A stretch of 64,000 nucleotides of DNA. It comes from CAYJAY01 sp964370715 (GTDB taxonomy: Bacteria; Bacillota; Clostridia; Oscillospirales; Ruminococcaceae). The DNA lies in NCBI GenBank assembly GCA_964370715.1, contig CAYJKJ010000011.1, positions 1 through 64,000 of the forward strand, in the 5' to 3' direction. How positions within the stretch are numbered: the stretch's first letter is position 1; the number at the start of each line of letters is the position of its first letter. The notes under the pieces were generated by a model. That model was not told where the DNA came from, did no database searches, and saw only the letters and a list, made by a program, of their open reading frames with translations. This document shows, in pieces, positions 25,948 to 33,719 of this stretch. The position numbers were made by a program, and so were the translations under genes.

Positions 25948-27046
25948 AACAAAGTTTTTCAAACAGATTGAGAGCAGAGGACATTGCGTTTTCATCAAAA
26001 TCGAAATCATCAAAATGAAGCGCTTTGTCTTTTCCCGAGCCTACAAAAAACATCGTTCCTTTTGACCGCAAAAGATATTCCGAAAAATCCTCCCCGGTAA
26101 CGGTGGGATTATCTAATATTTCGATATAACCTTTTCCAAGATGTTGTTCGACCTGCTCGAAAAACAGGGGGTCGTTGATAACGGCAGGATAACCACCGCC
26201 GATATTTATGTTAAAGATACAACCCGTTTCGGCCTCTATCTTCCTTGCTGTGTCGTGTATTCTCTCGGTTAAAAAGCTGTTTATGTCTTCATCAAACGTT
26301 CTGAGCGTTCCCTCTAGATGAGCAAAACTGCTAATAGCGTTGTTTGCCGTTCCGGAATTTGAGATACCAAACTTTAAAAGCCTGTAAACCCCTAACGCTA
26401 CCTCGTTTTTCTCGATTTCATAAACAGTGGTTATGAACTTTGCGGCGGCATAAAGAGCATCATGGCCTTTTTCGGCTTCCGCAACATGGCTGCTTTTGCC
26501 CTTAATATCGATGTATACAGGGGCGGTTCTTGCCATGAATTCTAAAGGTCTCGACATAATCTTTCCCGTTTCATTAAACGGCCATATATGAAAAGCAAAG
26601 ACTTTTGTAACGTTATATTTTTCAAGCAGTCCCGTTTCGCAGATAGGTTTTGCGCCGCCGTTTAGTTCTTCATCGGGTTGGAATATCAAAAGAATGTTGT
26701 TTTCTATTTCTTGTTTAATCTGTTCTATTCGTTCGGCAAATGTCAGCAGCGTTGCGGTGTGTCCGTCGTGGCCGCAAGCGTGCATACATCCTTTGTGTTC
26801 TGAAACAAAATCAAAGGTGTTTTTTTCGTCGATAGGTAAAGCGTCCATATCCGCCCTGAAAGCCGTTGTGTTTTTCTTTCCCATATCAAAAAAAGCGACG
26901 ACAGAACTTTTTGTCGGGCAAAAAACTTCAGCGGAAAGAGGGGCAAGATGCGACAAAACATATTCGCAAGTTTTGTCAAGCGAGCTTCCTATTTCGGGGA
27001 TTTTATGAAGGTTTCTTCTATGAAACGATAGTCGTTGTTGAGACAT
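25937..27046 (-). CDS. dapL: M20-family amidohydrolase, likely N-acetyldiaminopimelate deacetylase
   Basis: Zinc-dependent hydrolase, about 369 residues. HACGHDGHTATLL near residue 90 and the EELNGGAKP stretch near 125 carry metal ligands; a lid domain sits around 180-295. Start at 27046 (MSQQRLSFHRR) has AAAGGA 8 bases upstream; the longer frame from 27073 overlaps that site. M20 amidohydrolases also cleave N-acetyl amino acids and indole-acetyl conjugates, so the substrate is inferred from the adjacent patA-like and lysA genes. Confidence 0.75.
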   Translation of the reverse strand: MSQQRLSFHRRNLHKIPEIGSSLDKTCEYVLSHLAPLSAEVFCPTKSSVVAFFDMGKKNTTAFRADMDALPIDEKNTFDFVSEHKGCMHACGHDGHTATLLTFAERIEQIKQEIENNILLIFQPDEELNGGAKPICETGLLEKYNVTKVFAFHIWPFNETGKIMSRPLEFMARTAPVYIDIKGKSSHVAEAEKGHDALYAAAKFITTVYEIEKNEVALGVYRLLKFGISNSGTANNAISSFAHLEGTLRTFDEDINSFLTERIHDTARKIEAETGCIFNINIGGGYPAVINDPLFFEQVEQHLGKGYIEILDNPTVTGEDFSEYLLRSKGTMFFVGSGKDKALHFDDFDFDENAMSSALNLFEKLCFMK

Positions 27047-27160
27047 TTGTTTTTTCCTTTGTAATACTTTCATAATTGTTTAACATTCTAATTCTAAACA
27101 ATTTACAAAAAAAACGCAACTGTAAAAACAAAAAAACATTGTTCGGCAATATTTAATAGC

Positions 27161-27198
27161 TATTCCCTTGTTATTTGTTCTAAAATAACAAGGGAATA
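27161..27198. repeat. Perfect 15-pair hairpin in the dapL-serC gap
   Basis: 27161-27175 pairs exactly with 27184-27198 (TATTCCCTTGTTATT and its complement) around an 8-base loop. There is no T run on either strand. A second AT-rich hairpin follows at 27216-27239. The 290-base gap otherwise holds the serC promoter. Confidence 0.6.
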
Positions 27199-27271
27199 AA
27201 TCTTAAAATTCTTCAAAAAGTTTAAATATTAAACTTTTTCAGAAAAAAATCCGCTTAAATCACAAACGTTA

Positions 27272-27300
27272 TTGACGTTTTTATTTTAAAGCAATATAAT
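27272..27300 (+). promoter_or_regulatory. serC promoter
   Basis: TTGACG (27272-27277), 17-base spacer, TATAAT (27295-27300). Confidence 0.75.
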
Positions 27301-27336
27301 TAGATGTATATAAAAATAAAGTTAAAGGAAACAGAT

Positions 27337-28422
27337 ATGTCTAGGGTTTATAATTTTAGCGCGGGTCCTTCGGTTTTGCCCGAAAAAGTTTTAAAGATTG
27401 TGCAAAGCGAGATGCTCGAACATAAGCAAAGCGGTCAATCGGTCGTTGAGATGAGCCACCGTTCAAAGGAATATGGCGAGATAATCGACGGCGCTATGCA
27501 AAAACTAAGGGACACGCTATGCATACCGCAAAACTATGAGGTTTTGTTTTTGCAGGGTGGAGCTTCTCTCCAGTTCAACATGATACCGATGAATATTATG
27601 ACAAAATCGAAACAAGCGGATTTTGTTGTAACGGGTCAATGGGCAAGCAAGGCGCAAAAAGAAGCATCGAGATATGGCGACGCTCGAGAGATTGCTTCAA
27701 GCAAAGACAGAGTGTTTTCATACATTCCAAAACTTGATGTTTCAACATTCAATAAAAACGCAGATTATTTCCATATTTGTTCAAACAATACCATCTATGG
27801 AACCGCATTTAAACAACTTCCAAACACAGGGGACGTTCCGATAGTTGCGGACATGAGCAGCTGCATATTAAGCGAGCCGGTTGATGTTTCAAAATATGGG
27901 CTTATCTTTGCGGGGGCGCAAAAAAACATGGGTCCTTCGGGGCTAACCGTTGTTATCATAAGAAAAGATCTTTTAGAAAGAACCCCCGACAACGTTCCGC
28001 CAATGTTAAACTACAAGATCCAAGCCGAAAACGGTTCGATGTTTAACACCCCCCCAACATTTGCAATCTATGTCCTTTCTCTTATGCTTGATTGGATAAA
28101 GGAGGATATCGGGGATCTTTCAAACATGAAAAAACACAACCAACAAAAAGCCGCTATTTTATATGACTTTATCGACCAAAGCGAAATGTTCAGCAACCCC
28201 GTTGATGTTGCCGACAGATCGCTAATGAACGTAACGTTTGTAACCGGCAACGAACAACTCGACAAACTGTTTTGTTCGCAAGCTAATAGCAAAGGCCTTG
28301 TGAACCTTAAAGGTCATCGAGCTGTTGGCGGAATGCGAGCTTCAATTTACAACGCCATGCCAATCGAAGGGGTTAAAGCTCTTGTAGACTTTATGAGCAA
28401 ATTCGAAAAAGACAACAAATAG
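27337..28422 (+). CDS. serC: Phosphoserine aminotransferase
   Basis: Converts 3-phosphohydroxypyruvate to phosphoserine in serine synthesis (and acts in vitamin B6 synthesis in some bacteria). About 361 residues. MSRVYNFSAGPSVLPEKVL at the start, EMSHRSKEYGEI near 45, LQGGASLQF near 76 and the PLP Lys in FAGAQKNMGPSG near 198 are diagnostic. The ATG at 27337 has AAAGGA upstream; the in-frame ATG at 27304 lies at or before the transcription start. serA follows by 61 bases. Confidence 0.97.
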   Translation: MSRVYNFSAGPSVLPEKVLKIVQSEMLEHKQSGQSVVEMSHRSKEYGEIIDGAMQKLRDTLCIPQNYEVLFLQGGASLQFNMIPMNIMTKSKQADFVVTGQWASKAQKEASRYGDAREIASSKDRVFSYIPKLDVSTFNKNADYFHICSNNTIYGTAFKQLPNTGDVPIVADMSSCILSEPVDVSKYGLIFAGAQKNMGPSGLTVVIIRKDLLERTPDNVPPMLNYKIQAENGSMFNTPPTFAIYVLSLMLDWIKEDIGDLSNMKKHNQQKAAILYDFIDQSEMFSNPVDVADRSLMNVTFVTGNEQLDKLFCSQANSKGLVNLKGHRAVGGMRASIYNAMPIEGVKALVDFMSKFEKDNK

Positions 28423-28483
28423 TCTTAACAAAAACGCTATGCTATAAATCGAATAGCAAAGAGATGTAGAGAGGTTAAAAATA

Positions 28484-29665
28484 ATGTATAAAATTAAAAC
28501 TCTAAATAATATAAGCAAAATCGGAATTGCAAGGCTACATGAAAATCTATATGTTTGTTCTGAAGATATCGAAAAACCGGACGGAATAATCCTTAGAAGT
28601 GCCGACCTTAAAAAGTCCTCTATCCCCTCGGGAGTGTTGGCGATAGCTCGTGCCGGAGCCGGCGTTAACAACATCCCAATAGAGGAATGCACCCAAAAAG
28701 GGATATGCGTTTTCAACACACCAGGGGCAAATGCAAACGCCGTTAAAGAGCTTGTTATCGGCGCTATGTTTGTGGCGGCAAGAAATATGCCGGAGGCAAT
28801 TGATTGGGTGAAAACCATCGCTAACAAAGGCGACGATATCCCCTCTCTCGTTGAAAAAGGGAAATCCGCTTTCATCGGCCCTGAACTTGCCGGGAAAAAT
28901 CTTGGCATAATCGGGCTTGGCGCAATAGGTGTAGGGGTTGCAAACGCCGCCGTAGCTCTTGGAATGACGGTCTATGGATATGACCCATACATCTCGGTCA
29001 ATGCTGCTTGGGGGCTTTCAAGAGCGGTCCAACATTCTACCGATTTAAACGAAATATTCAAAAACTGCGATTATATAACGATACATATCCCCGAAACCGA
29101 AGTTACAAGAGGATTTTTCAACAAAGAAAACATCATGAAGATGAAGGATGGCGTTCGCCTTTTAAACTTTGCAAGAGGTGGTCTTGCAAAAACCGAGGAT
29201 ATTTTGGAAGCGGTTCGTGTTGGCAAGATATCCTGCTATGTAACCGATTTTCCCGACAAAAATCTAGTTGAACAACGCGGTATAATAGCTATCCCCCATC
29301 TTGGTGCATCTACCCCCGAATCGGAAGAAAACTGCGCATCTATGGCGGCAAGAGAACTCGCAAACTATATCGAATGCGGCTCGATAGTAAATTCGGTCAA
29401 CTTCCCCGATTGCGAACTCATGCCTCCGGAACACCAACGTATAACCATTATCAACAAAAATGTTCCCGGTATGCTCGCCGCAATAACCTCGATAGCAACT
29501 AATCTATCAATTAATATAGACAATCTTCAAAACAAATCGGGCAAAAACTCTTCGGTCGCCTACACTGTTATTGATATTAACAGCACAAAAGTTGATCTTT
29601 TGTTAACGGCTCTTGAAGCTGTAGACGGAGTTATAAGAGTTCGCAAGATCGAAAATACAAAGTAA
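28484..29665 (+). CDS. serA: D-3-phosphoglycerate dehydrogenase with ACT domain
   Basis: First enzyme of serine synthesis. 393 residues. The NAD-binding motif LGIIGLGAIGVGVANAAV lies near residue 145; LLNFARGGLAKTEDI (near 226) and IPHLGASTPESEENC (near 267, catalytic His) follow; a C-terminal ACT domain (about 322-393, NKNVPGMLAAITS) probably gives serine feedback. It is the short form without the intervening domain. Forms an operon with serC. Confidence 0.96.
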   Translation: MYKIKTLNNISKIGIARLHENLYVCSEDIEKPDGIILRSADLKKSSIPSGVLAIARAGAGVNNIPIEECTQKGICVFNTPGANANAVKELVIGAMFVAARNMPEAIDWVKTIANKGDDIPSLVEKGKSAFIGPELAGKNLGIIGLGAIGVGVANAAVALGMTVYGYDPYISVNAAWGLSRAVQHSTDLNEIFKNCDYITIHIPETEVTRGFFNKENIMKMKDGVRLLNFARGGLAKTEDILEAVRVGKISCYVTDFPDKNLVEQRGIIAIPHLGASTPESEENCASMAARELANYIECGSIVNSVNFPDCELMPPEHQRITIINKNVPGMLAAITSIATNLSINIDNLQNKSGKNSSVAYTVIDINSTKVDLLLTALEAVDGVIRVRKIENTK

Positions 29666-29694
29666 AACCCGCAACAGACTAATTGTGTTTCAAT

Positions 29695-29750
29695 GCTAAA
29701 TGATTGTATCTGTCGCAGCATAACCGCTTGACATCTACAATCATTTTGCT
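29695..29750. terminator. Hairpin between convergent serA and the small membrane-type gene
   Basis: 29695-29708 pairs with 29736-29749 (14 positions, one mismatch, core AATGATTGTA/TACAATCATT) around a 27-base loop. Only short T runs follow, so it is a weak or non-canonical terminator. Confidence 0.35.
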
Positions 29751-29784
29751 AAAACATATCTCTTTTATCAACGCTCTTGTTTGT

Positions 29785-29979
29785 TTAAAGAGTTTTGATA
29801 AATTGTTCCGCTGTGTCAACAAAATCGACGATATGCGAAACTTTTGCTTTGAGAAACTTTTTAACGCCGGCTTTTGTTCGCCTGTTGATCCCAAGCGTTG
29901 CAAAACCAACAACCGAACCTACTGCGGCACCCACTAAAACGTTTCCCATAATCGCTTTGTTTTTTGCATTTATTCTCAT
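29785..29979 (-). CDS. Small glycine-zipper protein (YtxH-like)
   Basis: 64 residues, MRINAKNKAIMGN..., with a glycine-zipper segment NVLVGAAVGSVVGFATLG (about 13-30) followed by a basic RRTKAGVKKFLKAK and an amphipathic tail. It is accepted as real because a full AGGAGGTG ribosome binding site lies 7 bases before the ATG. It may associate with membranes; function unknown. Overlapping frames on both strands here lack such a site. Confidence 0.7.
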   Translation of the reverse strand: MRINAKNKAIMGNVLVGAAVGSVVGFATLGINRRTKAGVKKFLKAKVSHIVDFVDTAEQFIKTL

Positions 29980-30071
29980 AGTTCATCACCTCCTATAGCT
30001 ATATATTTTCCCAAAAACATTTATTTAACCAAAAAGAAACAAACCGCAAAATATTTTTTAAGGAGAACAAG

Positions 30072-30917
30072 TTGAAGAAACAAAAAAGAGCCCTTGCTAT
30101 CAACGACATTTCGTGTGTCGGAAGATGTTCTCTAACCGTTGCCCTCCCCATAATTTCTGCGGCAGGAATTGAATGCTCAATACTCCCGACAGCGGTTCTT
30201 TCAACCCACACAGGCGGTTTTTCGGAACACACAAAAAAGGATTTAACCGACGAGATTTCGCCAATAGCGAACCATTGGAAAAGCCTTGGTGTATCGTTTG
30301 ATATTATATACACGGGTTATCTTGCTTCAACGGAACAGATAGAAAAAGTTATCGAGATAATAAACCTCATTAAAACCGAAAACACGATCGTCGTAGTCGA
30401 CCCTGTTATGGCCGACAACGGCTCTCTTTATTCCGGATTTGATAAAGATTTTCCCAAAGAGATGAGAAAACTTTGCTCGATTTCCGATATAATTATCCCC
30501 AACATAACGGAAGCTTCCCTTTTAACCGAAAGCGAATATAAACCGTTTCCCCACACCGATTTATATATAGAACAACTCCTTCAAAAACTTCATGATATGG
30601 GAGCTACAAGAACGATATTAACGGGGGTTTGTTTCAACGAAAATCTTTTGGGCGCTGCCGTTTCAAAAAAGGGAGAAAAACCTTTTTTCAGTTTTGGCGA
30701 AAGAATAAACGGAAGCTATCATGGCACAGGGGATATATTTGCCTCTTCAATAGTCGGCGCTATTCTTTATGGAAAAGATCTTATTAAATCGACCGAAATT
30801 GCGGTTGATTTTACGAGAGAATGCATCGCTATAACCGACAAAATGGGAACCGACCCAAAATATGGCGTGTGTTTTGAAACCGCTATACCATATCTTATTA
30901 AACTATTAAACGACTAG
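30072..30917 (+). CDS. pdxY: Pyridoxamine/pyridoxal kinase-type protein
   Basis: Ribokinase-family kinase of vitamin B6 salvage. 281 residues starting at TTG 30072 with AAGGAG 7 bases before it. AINDISCVGRCSLTVALPI at the N-terminus, VVDPVMADNGSLY near 110, and the anion-hole/catalytic motif GSYHGTGDIFASSIVGA near 215 (Asp in GTGD) are clear. This clostridial group is usually annotated pyridoxamine kinase; hydroxymethylpyrimidine kinase is a less likely alternative. trmL follows by 11 bases. Confidence 0.88.
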   Translation: MKKQKRALAINDISCVGRCSLTVALPIISAAGIECSILPTAVLSTHTGGFSEHTKKDLTDEISPIANHWKSLGVSFDIIYTGYLASTEQIEKVIEIINLIKTENTIVVVDPVMADNGSLYSGFDKDFPKEMRKLCSISDIIIPNITEASLLTESEYKPFPHTDLYIEQLLQKLHDMGATRTILTGVCFNENLLGAAVSKKGEKPFFSFGERINGSYHGTGDIFASSIVGAILYGKDLIKSTEIAVDFTRECIAITDKMGTDPKYGVCFETAIPYLIKLLND

Positions 30918-30928
30918 AAAGAGCTATT

Positions 30929-31426
30929 ATGCCGATAAATATTGTTCTGTTTGAACCGCAAATCCCCCAAAACACAGGAAACATAGCCCGAACCGCAGCG
31001 GCAACAAAAAGCCGTCTACACCTTGTAGGTCCTATGGGTTTTGTTATTGATAACAAAAAGCTGAAACGAGCCGGGCTTGATTATTGGCACCTTTTAGACA
31101 TAACGTTCTACAAAGACATCGATGAATTTTTCGAAAAAAACAGCGGCGAGATGTTTTTCTTTTCAACTAAATCCCCAACGTTCCACACAAACGCAACGTT
31201 TAACGATGGTTGTTATTTAATTTTCGGAAGAGAAGACAAAGGCATAAGCGAGGATATTTTAAATAGATATGTCGACCGCTGTGTAAGAATCCCGATGCTC
31301 GACGATGCTCGAAGCTTAAACCTTTCAAATGCAGTTGCAATAGGGGTGTATGAGGCTTTGAGACAAAATGATTTTTTTAACCTTAAAACTATCGAAAACG
31401 AAATATTAAAAAAGACACCCGATTAA
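30929..31426 (+). CDS. trmL: tRNA (cytidine/uridine-34-2'-O)-methyltransferase TrmL
   Basis: SPOUT-fold methyltransferase acting on the wobble base of tRNA-Leu isoacceptors. 165 residues, family length. INIVLFEPQIPQNTGNIARTAAAT at the start, RAGLDYW near 46, IFGREDKGI near 93 and IPMLDDARSLNLSNAVAIGVYEALRQ near 118 (knot region) match TrmL. Follows the pdxY-like gene in the same direction. Confidence 0.95.
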   Translation: MPINIVLFEPQIPQNTGNIARTAAATKSRLHLVGPMGFVIDNKKLKRAGLDYWHLLDITFYKDIDEFFEKNSGEMFFFSTKSPTFHTNATFNDGCYLIFGREDKGISEDILNRYVDRCVRIPMLDDARSLNLSNAVAIGVYEALRQNDFFNLKTIENEILKKTPD

Positions 31427-31442
31427 TAGGAGCTTATATTAC

Positions 31443-33719
31443 ATGATCAACATCAAGGAACAAAAAACGAAAACTGAACAGGTTGAAAATGGCGTCGGCA
31501 TTAGCAAAAGCGACGTTTCTAAAATCATATCCCCCGGTTGTATAATGGCGGGCTTTGGTTCTATTGAAACAGCTATCAAAGGCGAAGGTCCTCTTGAAGG
31601 AATTTTAAGCGACCGTGCGCTATTAAAAGTTGGGGATGTTTCGCAAGGTTCCGAAGTTTTTTCCTATCCTATCGACCGAACCGGCTACAGCTCGGTTTCC
31701 ATACCCAATCACAAAACGTTTGCCGATCTTTCGAACAGTAAATCAAAAGCACTTTTTTATATTATCGATTTTGATTTCGACGGAAACAAGATGGGATACA
31801 ACAGCGTAATTGGATTTGAAGGGCTTTTCGGAACTGCTGATATCTATATAAACGGCGGATTTATCGAAACGATTAAAGACGGTTTTTATACAACGGAACT
31901 TTTAGCTACCGATTATCTTAAACGAGGAAAAAACGTTATTGGAATAAAGCTGTATCACGAAGGTTCGGAGGTTGAAGATAGGCTAACCGAAGGGTATCTT
32001 GGAATATATCGAAGCGTTTTGATTTCGTATAAATCGGTTACTTCTATAACCGATATGTTTATAAGAGCCGAAAAAAACAACGGAAAAAACCTTATATTTG
32101 CTGATATAACATTTTCTTCATATGAAAAACAAGACCTTCAATATGGCGGCGAAATTATTGTGTTCCTCGTTAAAGACGGAAAACGGATTTTGCGCAAAGA
32201 TGTCCAGTTCGACGGGGTTAACAAATATTCTTTTGGTTGCGAAAGGGTTTGCATAACGCTTGATGATGCCGAATATTGGTCTCCCGAAGACCCCAATATC
32301 TATCGCCTTGTTGCTTGTTTAAAACCAAAACATCAGATAGTGTGTGATATTAAAGCTACTAATTTCGGTTTTTCAAACTTTAGTTTTGAAGAGGTAAAAC
32401 AGGGCGGAAAAAACCGCTTATCTTTTTTACATAACTACAACAGATTTATCTTTAAAGGTAGCCATTATAACCATGGCGAACGCTTTGAATGTAATTTCAA
32501 GATAACTTTGGAACAACTTAAACTTTATAAAGAATACGGCTTTAATTCATTAGTTATTGATAACCCCAGCGAATTAATTCTAACGATATGTGATCATGTC
32601 GGAATGGCGGTTATTGTTCGTGTTCCGCTTAAAACACAAAAATATTCAAGATCCGCAAAACAAGCCTATAACCATTCGGCGCAGCTTGCGCTAAAACGTG
32701 CTGCAACGGTAGCCACCCAGTTTAAAAACCACCCCTCGGTTGCCGGTTGGCTAATCGAAACCGCCGACACATATCTACACGCTACTCTTGCAAACATGAT
32801 TAGAACTATCGACAGCTCAAGGCCCGTCGTTGTTAAGCTTGATTCAACGCTAGGGGTTAGCGATTTTATAGCGATAGACGATCTGTCGAAATCCGAGATG
32901 ACAAATTTTTCGAGAAGAAAATGGGTTTCTATTTCAAAGCTAACTCGAACGCTAACATCAAAAATGTGGGCTAGCTACTATCCCCTCTTGCTTTTCAACG
33001 TTTCGTTAAGCAATATCACGAAACATTTTGAAACTATCTGCGCTTCATTCAACATGGCGGGGGGATTTGTTAATGTTTCTGCGCTCGACAAAAACAACCT
33101 AAACATCTGCAAAAATGCGTTCTCCCTTATGCCAAAACAGGTTGTAGTTAAAGATACAAAAGTTTTGATAAGGCAGGTTCTTAAAGAAAAGGAATTAATC
33201 GAGCAAAAAGAAAAAGCAAATTCTTTAGCTCTTTCACAACAACAAAACGACTCCCAATTTGTCAAAACGAAACAAGATGTATCGCCTTATGAAGAGGTTA
33301 ACAAGGATAAAACAGAAGGCAAAGCGCAAGAAGCATCACCCAAGCAAAACGCCGACGGCGTCAAAACCGATATCACACCACAAGAAGCGCCGCTTAAGCA
33401 AAACGCTAGCGACGATAAAACCGATGTCACGCCGAAAGTTGAAAAACCAACCGGTTCTATGGCGCAACCCTCAATAGTTTCAGCTGAAAAAAATATTGAT
33501 AGCGAAAATAAACCCTCCTCTTCTCCAAAAGAGGAACAAGCGAAATCGCAAAGTTCCGACGACATAGATAAAAAAGACATTGTTGAAACGCTTGAACAAG
33601 CAAACGCAGCGTTAGCTGAAACAACAATCATAAATTCCGACAAAGCACAACAAGCCGATAACGATATAATTAATTCTACTATAACAGAATCGGGGGATAT
33701 AGTAGAAACTATTGAATAA
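31443..33719 (+). CDS. GH2-like protein with damaged active site and a long disordered tail
   Basis: 758 residues, no signal peptide. The domain order of family 2 glycosidases is recognisable: sugar-binding jelly roll (about 90-195, FEGLFGTADIYINGGFI), Ig-like domain (195-310, YWSPEDPNIYRL), and a barrel start (NRFIFKGSHYNHGE near 333, QLKLYKEYGFNSLVIDNP near 357). In active enzymes the acid/base Glu follows Asn in W-x-x-x-NE; here the aligned stretch is NHPSVAGWLIETAD (429-442), without NE, and no nucleophile Glu motif follows. Residues 590-758 are low complexity with repeated Lys/Gln/Asp/Pro segments. It is probably not a working glycosidase. The GH3-like gene starts within its last codons. 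Confidence 0.7.
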   Translation: MINIKEQKTKTEQVENGVGISKSDVSKIISPGCIMAGFGSIETAIKGEGPLEGILSDRALLKVGDVSQGSEVFSYPIDRTGYSSVSIPNHKTFADLSNSKSKALFYIIDFDFDGNKMGYNSVIGFEGLFGTADIYINGGFIETIKDGFYTTELLATDYLKRGKNVIGIKLYHEGSEVEDRLTEGYLGIYRSVLISYKSVTSITDMFIRAEKNNGKNLIFADITFSSYEKQDLQYGGEIIVFLVKDGKRILRKDVQFDGVNKYSFGCERVCITLDDAEYWSPEDPNIYRLVACLKPKHQIVCDIKATNFGFSNFSFEEVKQGGKNRLSFLHNYNRFIFKGSHYNHGERFECNFKITLEQLKLYKEYGFNSLVIDNPSELILTICDHVGMAVIVRVPLKTQKYSRSAKQAYNHSAQLALKRAATVATQFKNHPSVAGWLIETADTYLHATLANMIRTIDSSRPVVVKLDSTLGVSDFIAIDDLSKSEMTNFSRRKWVSISKLTRTLTSKMWASYYPLLLFNVSLSNITKHFETICASFNMAGGFVNVSALDKNNLNICKNAFSLMPKQVVVKDTKVLIRQVLKEKELIEQKEKANSLALSQQQNDSQFVKTKQDVSPYEEVNKDKTEGKAQEASPKQNADGVKTDITPQEAPLKQNASDDKTDVTPKVEKPTGSMAQPSIVSAEKNIDSENKPSSSPKEEQAKSQSSDDIDKKDIVETLEQANAALAETTIINSDKAQQADNDIINSTITESGDIVETIE

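Noticed and set aside
29679..29937. Alternative 77-codon frames on both strands around the small glycine-zipper gene
   Set aside because: Only the 64-codon minus-strand frame has an AGGAGGTG ribosome binding site and a coherent membrane-associated pattern.
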